The notes beneath the pieces are model-generated. The model was not told the origin of the DNA, searched no databases, and saw only the letters and a program-made list of their open reading frames with translations. From positions 62,001 through 126,000 of the forward strand of contig JAACJM010000159.1 in NCBI GenBank assembly GCA_013368315.1: a DNA stretch of 64,000 nucleotides. Reading direction: 5' to 3'. The translations under genes and the position numbers were made by a program. Source of the DNA: Tetrapyrgos nigripes. Taxonomy: Eukaryota > Basidiomycota > Agaricomycetes > Agaricales > Campanellaceae. Of the stretch, positions 12,458 to 24,300 are shown in pieces. Every line of letters starts with the position of its first letter. Position 1 is the stretch's first letter.

Positions 12458-13647
12458 TCATACTGCAATGTCAAGCATTAAAGGCGTAATGTGTATTGCA
12501 ATTGAGCTCACATAAGCATGACGGAACCATTGCAGGCCTTCCAAAACTCTTCCATTCAACCCAAAGTTTTCAAGTTTTGTGCTGGATAAATGTAACTTAA
12601 ACAGAGGAAAATCACATATGAGAAACACGTACTATTGGACTGCATATCTCATGCAAAGTTCCAAATTGTTTTGCTGGATGGAAACAAATAGTAACTTCAG
12701 GGCAGGATCACCAAGTGAATCTGCAGTTTTCTCCATTAGTTTTTTTACCTGTTGCTGATGATTACCATCATCTTGTTGCATATCTGTCCACACAATCATT
12801 AATAGTACTTCAGAGACAAATTCAAGTCCATGCCTTCCAAGCATAAATATGCGCTGGGTGGATAATCACACTCTGCTAGTGGCTTTCGAAATTTATCTTC
12901 CACATAGCCTGCTGCATCTTGACAGATCTCATCATCTTCTTTATCTTCATCATACAGTTGTGTAACCAGGTCGTCATACTTGGTAAATATAGCAATCACT
13001 GGAACTAGGCAACAGTTCAGAATTGAGACAAATGATAAATGGAAACACAAACCATTTCCAAAGCGCTTCTCTTTGAAAAATCTTTCTTCCAGTTCCAACA
13101 AAGGTCTTGCTGCGTGAGTTACCAGGCAAAACCTACAGTAGCAGTCAATACTAATCATCAGACCAAGATGGTCAGAAACATACCAAACTGCATGAAGTTG
13201 GTCCTCCACATTAGTTGCCTTTGCGCGTTCCTCAATAAATTGCTGGACATCCTCCAACTCTTTCACACCACCCTTTTCAAATCCAGGTGAATCGTGGAAG
13301 ATGAATTGTGGGTTACTGGAAAACGCAAATGGCCGGTAGATGTCATGAATTCCACGCTGATTAATAGATTCAGTACGCCAAGACATGAGGAGTATTCCAA
13401 TAATTTACATCTGCAGTAGGCTCTAGCTGTAAAATGCGCGTGAAGGTCAGTTTATAAACATTACCTTCAGATGACGGGAACACACCAAATTTCTTTTCTC
13501 TTCATCCCAAATGCAAGGCTCTTCTGTCGTATTACAGACTCGCTTCAAGAGCGTCGTCTTGCCGGCATTAGCACGACCAATGACGAGTATACGAAAATGC
13601 TGGTATTTCTGTTGAAGCTCCGAAGCTGCTGAAACGTTGCTGTCCAT
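12458..13647 (-). CDS. P-loop GTPase-like protein (G-domain family), seven exons
   Basis: Hand-spliced exons on the minus strand: 13486-13647, 13409-13426 (18 nt), 13184-13356, 13053-13132, 12834-13004, 12633-12783, 12458-12581; 879 nt, 292 residues. Introns are 48-59 bp. The intron at 12784-12833 uses a GC donor (GAAG|gcatgg). The P-loop GRANAGKT is at residues 24-31, a G3-type HDSPGFE follows in exon 3, and TKYD (G4-like) in exon 5. The family is widespread and expanded in Agaricomycetes and usually annotated only as G domain-containing; its cellular role is unknown to me. Frame is kept through every junction, so the gene looks intact. The C-terminus is uncertain: the terminal GTATGA could itself be a donor to another exon. 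A TATATA box lies about 40 bp upstream. Confidence 0.75.
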
Positions 13648-13683
13648 GGCAATGCTTGTATCGCTCGAGCTGGAATACAGGAC

Positions 13684-13690
13684 TATATAT
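13684..13690 (-). promoter_or_regulatory. TATA-like box of the GTPase gene
   Basis: TATATAG on the minus strand, about 40 bp upstream of the ATG at 13647. Position and sequence suit a core promoter; no experiment supports it. Confidence 0.4.
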
Positions 13691-13744
13691 GCGCTGTGGC
13701 CATAGAATTATCATATTACCTGTCAATCAATCCATTCTATGTTC

Positions 13745-14086
13745 GAAGACCACATGAACCATGCTTCGTGCCCTAAACTTTGACGCCACTATCAGCTTCT
13801 TGCGACATCATCGGAAGTATGCGGGCTTGTAGCGCAACAAACGCACCAATCGGATTTTCTTCTCCGAAGAGCACTGGTGATCATGTTCCTAACACGAGCA
13901 CGAATGACTGGGTTTGAAGACCACATGAACCATGCTTCGTGCGTTAAATTTTGACGCCACCATCGGCTTTCTTGCGACATCATCACGGAATTATCTCGGT
14001 TTGTAGTGCAACAAACGAACGCATGAATCAGATCCTCCTCTCCCAAGAGCACTGATCATGCCCCAAACATGAATAACTGGGATCGA
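13745..14086. repeat. Tandem duplication, period 171 bp
   Basis: Two diverged direct copies (13745-13915 and 13916-14086). Both start GAAGACCACATGAACCATGC and continue with TTCGTG, TTTGACGCCAC, CTTGCGACATCATC, GCAACAAACG and AGAGCACTG..TGATCATG. They lie upstream of the GTPase gene (minus strand), in its likely promoter region. Identity is about 80 percent by eye. Confidence 0.8.
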
Positions 14087-14169
14087 GTTCAGAAGAAGAT
14101 TCGGTCCGGACATAGAAATAACTTTCCACCAATCTGAGCACCCTCACAGCGCAGCCGCAATGTGCGCAA

Positions 14170-16386
14170 CCTCAACCAATCTTCGCAGTGGTGTTACCCA
14201 CACGTACCGACTCGGATGTCCGGGATCATTATGATTGTAAGAGGGAAATGGGAGAGCTATGGGTCAAAAAGATGACAATACAGCGACGGACAGGGAAAGA
14301 AAGGTCGTGATCGACACGGACGCAAGGTTGTGGCAGCGAAATAGAAAAAACCGGGAAAGAGTCTTGACCTAAATAATTAGTGGCCAGTTGCAAGGCGAAT
14401 GGAAATGACATAGAAGGATGGAAAAGAAGAAATTTAGGCTTGAGATTCGTCTAAGAGTCTCAGGATAAATGCAATGCCAGTAGACAGAATGTTGCAGAAC
14501 TTTGGGGGAAGCAAAGGGTGATAATGAGTGATAGGTTACCATGTGTATCAGAAATTCCCGATTATTTTACAGTCTCCATCCTCAACTCCTTCCTGATCAG
14601 ATCCGCAATCTTCTCCTCGGGACGTGTAAAGTCAACGTTTGGTAAACTCTGCTGGCATCCGAGGTTTTAAGCTTTGTAACGTATCGTCAATGTCGTCTCT
14701 CGTCACTGCCAGTGGTCGTGGGGGGTCCCGGGTCAACATATCGATGAATACATTGTGCAGTATCAAGGTGAGATCCACGATATGTGCGCCGAGGCATAGT
14801 GCAGTTAAAGGGCTAGACATAACAATTCATGAGGCAATGGGAACATCATCAGTGAATGCGACGCACTCGATGGAGTAGTTCACTTTTTGCTGAGCGTTGG
14901 TCTGTTGGGCAGCTAGGACTAATAGGTCTCCTTCTACATCATGTAGACATTTTCGAGTGACCCGGGTCAGTATGGGAAGCATCTTCAAGCGACCTACAAT
15001 GAAACTCAGTATGATATTCAGAATGATAGGTAAGAGGAATTATACGAACCGCGTCACTATACTTCGCACTGGTCGAAACCTGCCCATTTCACTGACTTGA
15101 AGTCGAACTCGGTATCACACGCTTCTTGAGATCAGCTGCCGCATCATTGTCGGCATTTCCTTTTCGATTCGCGGCCTCTTCGGACGGAAAAGCTTTGCGT
15201 CGTTGCTTGGACTTTTCATTGTAGAGTAAGCCGTATTTCGTGAAAACAAGAATGACGGTAACCTGAACTTTGACGAAATGTGCACTTTGTCTTACACTCG
15301 TTGGCGAGTTTAATGAGGGGCTGGTCTCCATTAGACGAGAGCCAGTGCGGGGAGTTTCTATGCAAAGCCTATGGATACATGGGTGTCAAACACAATGCGT
15401 TCAGATAAGTAGTTTTACCAGATGGCATGCACCCGAACCTTCAATGGTCGCTCCGTGCTGCATCTGTCCCGAATGAATCGTTCTACAATGGTCCAGGTAT
15501 TGGTTGAGCCTGGCTCAAAGCCTTTACTATCGTGTAGGATGAATCGCGGGTTCGCGGAAGAAGTGTATTCGCGATTAATGTCCGCTTTTCCGGCGCGGTT
15601 AGCGCAATGTCAGTCTCCTATCAATGTTCTCTTTGTAAGAGATCATCACATAGTTCGGCGGATATGAACCCACTTTGACACCGATGCTGAACATGCTGCT
15701 AACAAGAGAAGACTTTCCAATCCCAGCCTAGATGTAAATGAGTCCAAATTCGGAAAGACACATCCGACGTTGCCAACTAGAAGGATTCGAGATCTGATGA
15801 AGTAGTGAGTTTAAATAGATCAGAGGATAAATCCGAGTAATACCCACTGTGGACATACAGCGAGAGTTTGTTCTACTTTCGAAGGTAGCGCTCGGGAGCA
15901 TTGGTGCCAGCCATGGCCACTTGAGAGGATAAAAGCGAGACTCGAATCCAGCAGGCAATTGTATAATGGTTACAGGTGCTCGACAGTGGGGTATCGATCA
16001 ACCTATCAATAGCTCCGTGGTTATCGAGAATCGATGAGCAATCCGAAGCTGCCTTGAAGCTGTCAACCCACGATGACAGATAGATGGCCACCTGTGCGAT
16101 GGGAGTTCGGTGGAGGGTAAGATAAATTTGGAACAGATAAACCAGTACGTCCGAGGATAGCGGTTAGAATGGCAAACTGTTGAGGCTTGGCGCCAAAGAC
16201 CCGAAAAATCAAAGTTACTGATACATGAAGCCAATGTTCCCTTTCTTTATGTTTTGTGACTGAGTTGTATAAAACAAGTCGAACGGGGATTGGCCTCCAC
16301 GAACGAGAACAAATTAAGGTTGTACGGTGACTCCTATCACATGAATAGCCTCATGGTAAACGCGAGTTGGGCATGGGACCAAGAAC
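14170..16386. repeat. Large inverted duplication, arm A
   Basis: This segment matches the reverse complement of about 28905-31740. The match runs beyond the pseudogene on both sides: the 3' flank (TTCTGCAACATTCTGTCTACTG, split: TTCTGCAACATT then CTGTCTACTGGC) and the 5' flank (CATGAATAGCCTCATGGTAA, then CATGGGACCAAGAA). So whole loci were duplicated, not only coding parts. Arm A lacks about 530 bp present in arm B inside the gene. Confidence 0.85.
14562..15914 (-). pseudogene. P-loop GTPase pseudogene A (internal deletion)
   Basis: It starts at MAGTNAPERYLRK (ATG 15914). The P-loop appears only after splicing: LLVGN, an intron beginning gtcgga, then AGIGKSSLVSSMFS. Further blocks are NPRFILHDSKGFEPGSTNTW, ERFIRDRC..VHAIW, VTVILVFTKYGLL, KVTRKCLHDVEGDL-like (here RVTRKCLHDVEGDL), VNYSIECVAFT and the C-terminal IVDLTLILHNVFIDML with EEKIADLIRKEL. 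The roughly 580-bp section found in copy B between SIECVAFT and the MSSxLTAL block is reduced to about 50 bp, and several frame changes are needed. G4 reads TKYG instead of TKYD. It is a different subfamily from the intact gene at 12.5-13.6 kb. A long-lived pseudogene. Confidence 0.75.
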
Positions 16387-16559
16387 CCATGGAAGGGAGA
16401 CGTAGAACGCACGGAAGAAGCTTAAGACTGAGAAAAAGGGGTTTGACAGGAGATGATGAACGCAGATGAGGTCTGGAATGACTTTGCAATGGGCCTTATA
16501 TTTAGCGCCCAAGCGCTTTCGGTTCGACTTGGCTGATAAAGCGCTGACGCAACGACTCT

Positions 16560-18603
16560 CCCTTCACCTCTATTCCCTCCTACGCTACGACCTCCCTTCT
16601 ACCAACTATGATTTCATTATTATCGGAGGTAGTAACCCTCGTGTAATGTTCCCCCACTATTCAGCTGGAATCGCCGGTAGCGTCGTTGCAAGTCGTAAAA
16701 GGTTTTGGTGATTGAAGCTGGTGTTGAGTGAGTCTCTTTCTTCTCCATGTCTATCTATCCTTCATATATGTTCTCCTCTAGTGACACCGGCAACCTCAAC
16801 ATCGAAGTGCCCCTCTTCGCTCCTCTCGCTGGAGCTACACTACCGTTGCTCAGCTAGGTCTTAATGGCCATTCTATCACTGTCCCTAGGGGTTATGTCTT
16901 TGGAGGGAGTAGTGCTATAAGTGAGTACCTGCCACTACTGGTTGGTTGGTTGGTTGTATCCTGACGTGTCTTCTCCATCACAGACTTCCTTGGCTGGACA
17001 CTCGGCTCTCAAGACTACTACAGCAAACCGGCTTCTATGACCGGCGATTCCGGATGGGGTTGGACTTCTATGCAAGGATTCTGCAAGAGGGTGCGTTGTG
17101 CTTTCAACTGTCCTTCAACTTTTACTTATCTAACACTGACCCGTCTTGTTTTCCCCAGGTCTCAACCCTCGTCCCCCCAACTGACAACCCCCGACGAAAT
17201 CCCCACCTCAAACGGGACCGGCCCCCTCCAAGTCAACTTCCCCAATTTCGACCTCGAACCCGACCAACATGTCTTCGCCAGCGCCAAATCCTTCCAATTC
17301 TCCTCCGACTCCAACTTCAAACGATTTGAATACACTACTGATCAAAACAACGGGAACGCTCTCGGTTTTGGATATAATCAAGTTACTGCGGAGGATGGGT
17401 CAAGGACGACTAGGGCAACGGCGTATTTGCATCCTGCGATAAATAATACGAATAATATTGATGTGGTTATTAATACGAGGTGGGTGTCGATCTCTAAAGC
17501 TTTTGATGGTGGGACACTGACGTGCGTTGCGTTGCAGGTGCCAAACCGCTTTTACGGCTTCTACAGAAGTTATCCTGAGTGCAGGAACTATCGGTGCGTA
17601 CATAAATAACTATAACTTTTTTTCTTCTTCTCGTCTTTCCTGACACCACATCCCCCCAACACAGGTACCGCTCAAATCCTCCTCCTCTCCGGTATAGGCC
17701 CCCAAGCGGATTAGGGAGTAAGACAATCGTGAATGCTCCGCAAGTTGGTGAGTTTTCTTCGTTCTTCTTTTCGTTCTTTGTCGTTCTCGGCCGAGGACGA
17801 AAACAAGACTCTTTCAGGAGGCTAAGGCCTACGTACCCGTGGCGTCCTCCCCTAACCCTTTCTGCTGTCTGCTGCCGCTAGAGATCATTAACTAACTACT
17901 TTCCCCCTTCCCAACCCCCAGGCAAAAACGTTCGAGACCACCCCCTCCTCTCCCTCTTCTGGTCCATCGACTCTAACCGAACCTACGATTCTTCTCTCCA
18001 AAACACTGCTCTTAAATGGTTTGCTACCAAGGGAGGGATATTTAGTGCGAGTCCTGTTAATGTGTTGGGTGAGTATTCCCGTCTTCTTTTCTTTTCCTCA
18101 ACCGATATGATGACTTGTGACGCTGACACCCACCTTTTTTCTTTTCTTATAGGCTTCATGCGTCTCCCCCAAACCTTCTTCATACCCGCCTGTCCAGACC
18201 CAGCCTCTGGTCCCAACGCTCCCAACACTGAACTCATCTTTGTAGATGGATTTGTTCCTTCGGATACGAACCCTTTACCTACTACGGGGCATTTTATGAG
18301 TATTATTTGTGCGGTTGTTAGTCCTACTAGTGGTGCGTGCCCCGTTCATCAAGTCCCTTTCGGATACTGATATGTTTTCTCCTAGTCAGCAGCATCAAAA
18401 TCTCCTCAAACACCGACACATTCACTCATCCCAGAAGCTCACACTCAAGCCGCCGTATACGCCGTTGCAGAACGCGCAGGATAATGGAATGTCTAGTGGG
18501 TCTACTACCAACTCTCATGCGTCTGCGCCTCCTGCTCACTCGCCTCCACCTCCACCTCCTCCACATTCGGGAAATCAGCATAATGGACCTGGGCATCATT
18601 AAT
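16560..18603 (+). pseudogene. GMC oxidoreductase pseudogene 1
   Basis: It is collinear with the intact gene at 36542-39041, introns included. Recognisable pieces are YDFIIIGG (about 16610), AGIAGSVVASR, VLVIEAGV-like, GGSSAIS, the segment with DEIPTSNGTGPLQVNFPNFD, NGNALGFGYNQVTAEDGSRT, and a Pro/His-rich end (PPPPPPPHSGN). The signal-peptide exon and ATG are lost, exon 2 lacks about 20 bp, exon 3 has a deletion, and exon 8 is almost wholly deleted, with the break near 18420 fusing its start to exon 9. That removes the catalytic HHPVGSARMG region. The 3' flank still resembles the flank after 39041. Confidence 0.9.
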
Positions 18604-19069
18604 TAAGGATGTTTTGAGGGTGTTAATGAAGGTGGTTTGGTTAATCGTAATCGTAGCTGATGAAGGACTCAGGACTCGGGATTCCAGAACGATATATGCT
18701 TAATCTAAGACACGTCTGCCAACTTTTTTTATTACCTCTCCTGCCTTACGCTTGCTTGCTCTCGTTACATACATAGTTTGTTTGACTTTTGACTTTCGCT
18801 TTTGTCTTTCTCTCTTCTCTTTTACTCGTAATGAGTCTAAGACTTTAGTTTATCCCTATGCTACTTACTATGTATGAGTACCTATCCTTCCTTTATGTAA
18901 AATTGGGTACTCTGTAATACTTACTTATACTTATGTCTTATCTCGTTGCTCATTTGATTTATCTGTAGTACTGTACTGTCCTGTACATGACTAGCACTAT
19001 GAGCATTGGCTACACTGCTGTTGGTTACTGCTATTGGGTTTAGGTTTTGGGTTTTGGGTTGATAAATAA
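18604..19069. other. 3' flank of GMC pseudogene 1
   Basis: No gene. Pyrimidine-rich sequence that resembles the 3' flank of the intact GMC gene (about 39050-39480): both have TATGTATGAGTACCT, TTGATTTAT and a GGGTTTGGG-like run in the same order. So the duplication included downstream DNA. Confidence 0.6.
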
Positions 19070-20025
19070 TGTTCATATATAGTCAATAATACACAATGCT
19101 TATGTACTGTATTGGCCCGTAGTGCGGGGCAAGGAGCAAGGAGCAAAGAGTGAGGCCTGTGAGGACTCTGGACAACAGTATAAACAGAGGCAAAACGATC
19201 GGACTGGATAGACATAGTAGGTTTAAAATCCCAGACTTCGCGAGTCGCTGTAATGGAACCACCCTTACCCGGTTGTAAGTATCTTGTATTTTTCTTTTTC
19301 TTTCTTTGAGTCTGCTACATCTCGATCTAGCATACTTACCAAGAGGTGTGCAGCCAGTCTACCTGAGACCGGACCTTGGGGGGGGAGGGGGTCTGGAGAG
19401 GGCTTATGACCCAAAAGTACATCATGCCCTAGAGAGTGTATAGCCCAAATTTCTGGAGTCATCTCTGCTTTAAAGTATCAGAAATACACTTGGAGGGTAA
19501 AAACAGGTAGAAGACATGCCTGATATGCCTTATTTAGGTGGAATCCCACTGAAATGGTATATAGTTCTCATGATAGTGATGTCATCAGTGGTCTAACAGC
19601 ATGAACTTTTCTTTGAAAAATATTTGCTACCTCAAGAAAATGGATCCCACATTAGCATTTAACTTCTTTGTTGTATCTTTAGGCCAGTAGAGGGTCTATA
19701 TGGTGGTCTGGAGGGAAAAGTGACTTGATTTAATGATTTGTAAGTGAAAAATTATCTTATCTCTTTCCTTTTTAGGAAGGGGGGGAGAGGGGGAAGGTCT
19801 GGTTGACCTTAAAACCCAAAAGGAACATCTGGTCTTGCCATAACTGTCTGCACACCTCTTGGTACTTACTGTGGAATTTTCTTTTTCTCTTCACTTCTCC
19901 AACATTCTGACAAATCTTCCCTGCTTCTAGACATTTCTAATGACTCACCACCTACGTATATAAGTATCTCTGTATCTACTTTTGTGATAATCTTTCTTAC
20001 ATCTCAATACACACCTGTGTTCAAT
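19070..20025 (+). repeat. LTR-like interspersed repeat, copy 2, split by a TIR element
   Basis: The second copy of the repeat at 5771-7014; homologous parts are 19070-19338 and 19863-20025. It starts near TGTTCATATATAGTC and ends near CACCTGTGTTCAAT. The likely identity is an LTR, from the TG start, the layout and the TATATAAG run. It is split by the element at 19339-19862. Confidence 0.6.
19339..19862. mobile_element. Non-autonomous TIR element (524 bp) nested in LTR-like copy 2
   Basis: Terminal inverted repeats CCAAGAGGTGTGCAGCCAGT and the complement of AACTGTCTGCACACCTCTTGG-type end agree at 19 of the first 20 positions. A 6-bp direct duplication TACTTA flanks it (19333-19338 and 19863-19868). 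Both subterminal regions are G-rich (runs of 8 and 6 G). No coding sequence. The superfamily is unclear: 6 bp is unusual for a target duplication. Confidence 0.8.
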
Positions 20026-20256
20026 TGTGGCATATCAGTACTACAGACAAATAAACTATTGGCACTCATATCAGGAAGCTGGACTTATTGTCTTTCCAGA
20101 TGCACATCCGCAACCATGTCTGGAGCCTTGATTTGAGGTTTTTTTGTACTTCTTTCAATAGCTTTGATAGAGAATATGTCAGCATATCAATCAAATATAC
20201 TAAAATGTATCTCAAATATCTAGCTTACAGATACATCATCTTTTTGGACTTCTATC
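20026..20256. other. Short gene-free spacer
   Basis: AT-rich sequence between the LTR-like repeat and the hAT-type element. I see nothing in it except a fragment containing AAATATACTAAAATGTATCTC.. type low-complexity DNA. Confidence 0.3.
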
Positions 20257-20264
20257 TAGCTTCC

Positions 20265-20865
20265 TAGGGCTGTGCACTGTCCAGTATTACTGGTACACCT
20301 GTATTTTGTACTGGGTCAATACTGGTTGAAGAAATCATATACAGTACCTTACGGGTATGGGTATGGCAGTATTACGGTCAGTATGGGTTTACAGTGTAGA
20401 ATATATATTTTACTCACTATTGTCATGAAGTGCGGGCCTCTAGCACCTCTTCTGCCATCATATGAGACGTCTCCATCCATATCAGACAGTAAGTACATGT
20501 TACTGGTCATCTGTAGGTGGTTTGCTTACCTTTTTGGTCTTTGCAACATCTAAGTAAGTGGTCATTACCCTTGCTTTGACCACTATTTTGGCATAAATTC
20601 ATCCAGATGAGGGTGGCAAGCTTGAATTTGGTATGGAATTGGACAGTTTTAGATAGCGGTTGACACTTCTGGGCAAGAATTCAGCAAAAAAAGGTGAGCA
20701 ATTTATTGGCCAAGGCATTACTGAACCCATACCCATACAAACCTGTACAACGGCAGTACCAAATATGGCCCTACAAATTTGGTCAAATGGCTTTTACAGT
20801 ACAGGCCTGTACTATCATATGCTACCCATACAAACCATATGATTACAGTACAGCGCGCAGCCCTA
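20265..20865. mobile_element. Non-autonomous hAT-type element, 601 bp, with 8-bp target duplication
   Basis: The left end TAGGGCTGTGCACTGT and right end (complement TAGGGCTGCGCGCTGT) form terminal inverted repeats. The 8-bp duplication TAGCTTCC is perfect (20257-20264 and 20866-20873). The TAGGG start and 8-bp duplication are hallmarks of the hAT superfamily. The interior has many inverted motifs around GTACTG/CAGTAC and CCATAC/GTATGG and no transposase, so it would need a hAT enzyme from elsewhere. Confidence 0.9.
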
Positions 20866-20873
20866 TAGCTTCC

Positions 20874-21334
20874 AAATATATTGTTGTTAATGTTTACTTT
20901 AATGTAGTCTAATTGCGAGTACTTCACAGAGTCTCGCATTCTCATCTCCCTCACTATCTATCCTTTCCTTTCCTCCATCTTGGTTTGTACATCTCACTGA
21001 GATCAAACCCTCCTTACTAGCAGTTTGTGATCTGATCACAATTCAGCGAAACTGCTAGTCTCCTGCACCCATGGGATTCTATGACACAGGAAAGAGAATA
21101 TATTTTCAGATTGAAAGGTCCATCATCACGATAACATGACTTGTCTCTTTCTTCTTTTCGCATCCATCTTCTCAAGGATAATAATCCTTAAGTGATAGTC
21201 CTCTCAATCTTCATTGATTCTCTCTTAGTGTTTCACCTTCCTGCCTCATGTGAACCTCACCTTCACTCTATCTTTGTTTATCTTGATGTCTACTCTCCTA
21301 ACTCCCATCCAGCCTGATCCCACAGCTCACTGCC
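20874..21334. other. Pyrimidine-rich leader before the retroelement
   Basis: No gene. Pyrimidine-rich, CpG-poor DNA that probably includes the 5' untranslated part of the retroelement that follows. I could not identify its terminal repeat. Confidence 0.35.
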
Positions 21335-24300
21335 ATGGCACCTGTGGCCCTGATGGGCATTTTAGACCAAACACTGTACAGGATCCGACTTGGTGGTCCA
21401 GCTGACCCTGCAAACAGTAATCAGGCCCAGGAACTCCCGGAGTTCAACGAAGACCAGTTCATTGAACCAGTTTCGCCAGTTCTTCCACCTAGTTCTGGAC
21501 CAAACCACATCAACGAGTGGCATGACCATGCTACCTCTGTCAGGGCGAACCAGCCTCCTCCAGTGAAGCCTTGTTGACATCCTATGGGCCAAGACATCTC
21601 TGATGAGAGCGACTCTGATGACCCTGACAGTGCCATGTTGCACCCTAAGGCCAATTTGGATAGTCTCCCAAGTCAGGGTGTGGGTGGCACTACCAACCAT
21701 GGCCAGGGTTCCTTGGAACGTCCCCAGTGGGACTGTCTGAACTGTCAGTCCTCTCCTGACCTACCTAACCATTCTGTCTGACCTTTTAACTCAGGTGATG
21801 ACTGTTCTGGCTCTGGCTGCTCTGCTATCACAAACTCTGGTGAAACTGCTCCTTGTGAACTGCCTACCACCACACTATGTCCTTGTGCTCCCTCTGACCT
21901 GCCCACACCTGGGCCTAGCCATCTTCCTCATCCTCGTGATCCATCTTGTCCACCTGCACCCAGACCTAACTGACCTCCACAGGAGAAGGAATCCTCTGAC
22001 GCTGACCTGGACACCTCTGGGCACATTCCAGCTTCTGCGAAGGGGAAAGGTCGCATAGTTGACCCTGTTCATGACCACTCCAACTGGGACCAGGAAGCTC
22101 TTCCCCAACACAACTCTCATCATTCCCACCACAGGGAGAAACATGACAATTCCAGGTCCTCTGACAATGAATCCACCCCCAGGAAGAAGAGGAAGTCCAA
22201 CAAGTCCAACAAGAAGTCAAAGAAGTCAAAGAAGTACTCCCGGAAGGACAAGAAGAAGTCAAAGTCCTGTCATAAAGGCAGCTATGACTCCAACTCTTCT
22301 GACTCATTCTCTTCCTCCTCCTTGTCGTCTTCAGACCCTGAGTCTGAAAGGTGTCCTCTACCTAACTCAGCATTCTCACCCTCCACCCTAGTGGCCAACA
22401 ACCTCAGGGACTACTGGTGTCACCACATTCCATTGACCCTGTTCAGCTCCAGACTCATGTGAGATTTTCTCGCAGTCCTCAAGGCCAGTGAAGGGTGCAT
22501 CCATGCACCTTTGGTCTTCCTCATGATGGAGTCTGACCTCCCTGACATTGCCTGCAATCTCTGAGATGTGATCTTGCACTATTATCAATACCATCAGGGC
22601 AAGGACGTTGGAACTGGAACAGCCCGATTGGTTGCTGATGAGTGGTACACCCTCATCATGTTGATATCTGAGAGTGACACTGTATTCAACAACTTCCCCA
22701 CAGCTGTCTATTATCTTCAGGAAACCCTGAACAGCTGAGAATTGTCTCCTGAGTGGTGGTTAATCTCTGTGTCTTCCATTCGTTGCCCAGTCTGGGACCG
22801 TTATCACCAGAAGATCATCTCACAGTGCACACACTGGGCCAACATCCTTCCTTCTGGTATAAACTCATACCTTTCTGTCTGGGTGCATGACAACTGTTGT
22901 AACACCTACTCACACTCCTCCTCTTCAACATCATCTTCCTCTTCCTTTTGTAGTGGTGGGGCTGGGGTCTCATCCCAATGCAACCTCTCATGTTGGCTAT
23001 GTGGCCTTGAATATTGGTACTGAGATCATAAACCCAAGAACAATGCCTTCTTCTGAAAGTCTGGGAACTCCTACAAGGACTCACAGGGTATAATGGTCAC
23101 AGCTGCTCCCTGTCAGCCTCCTCTTGCCAATACAAACACCTCTGTGGCTGTTGTGGCTCTGCCAACCACACCTCCCAAAACCAACCTACCTCTGGCTCCT
23201 CATCAAAGTCAGCCTCCTCCAGGAAAGTATAACTTGTTCCCCATCATCACCTGCCTTTGACACGAGGCCTGGACCAGACTCCTAGTAACCACTGGTGGCT
23301 ACAAGAAGTTCACGAAGGTCCCCAAAGGTCTACGTGACAGTTTTCCAATTGGAGTTGAGTCTTACCAACTATCACACACTTTCATACCATGCAACCACCC
23401 ATCTACTAACACCTACTCCCACATCATCATGGACGAATTCAGAGACAAAATCACCAAAAACCAGATCTCCATCAGGTTCGAGCCAACTTATCTTGAGTCA
23501 TTGATCAGCCCTTTCTGTACTTCTCCCTTAGCAGTGCTAGAACAAAAACCTGGAGAATTCAGAATCATAATCAATCATTCATACCTGCACACACCTCCTC
23601 ACCTCCAGTGCCTCCTTGAAACCTCATCCAACCATAGCAAAACCCCCCACTTCCACTGCCAGCGCACCTTCTGAAGTTTTCTCTGTCAACTCCTTGATCA
23701 ACACTGACAAGTTTCAATGCACTTGGGGTACCTTTTCAGAATGTTGGTTACTCATCGTGAATGCACCACCAGGAACACAAGCATCTGTCTTCAATGTTGA
23801 CACTGCTTTCCATAACATCCCTATCCACCCAACAGCACATAATTTTGTTGCTATGACTTTCAACGGTCTCATGAATCTTGACCAGTGCCTCAACTTTTGG
23901 CATATGGGGACATGTTGCTGATGCAATGGTCCACATACTGCTCAACTCTGGTATGATGGATTCTCACCACCAGAGTTACTATAACTAACAATCTGGTCCT
24001 TTCTGTCACAACAGGTGTTGAAGCACTCATCAAATGGGTTGACAATTTCATCTTCTTCTGTTACCCAAAACTCTCACTTCCTGATGGCACCTTCACCTAC
24101 TCCTATGATGAAAGCCTCATCTGGTCCCATTGCAGAAGAACTAGGATGGCAATGGGCAGTTCCAAAATTTGTCACCTTTGCCGTCTTCTTCATGTACATC
24201 GATTTTTTATGGAACATTGAAAAGAAGACTGTTGAGTTACCTGCAGCCAAGAAACTGAAATACTTGATGAAAATATCTACCTTCCTATCTAACTCTTCAC

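Noticed and set aside
14639..15667. Several plus-strand ORFs of 60-80 codons
   Set aside because: They are antisense to GTPase pseudogene A, whose conserved blocks are on the minus strand.
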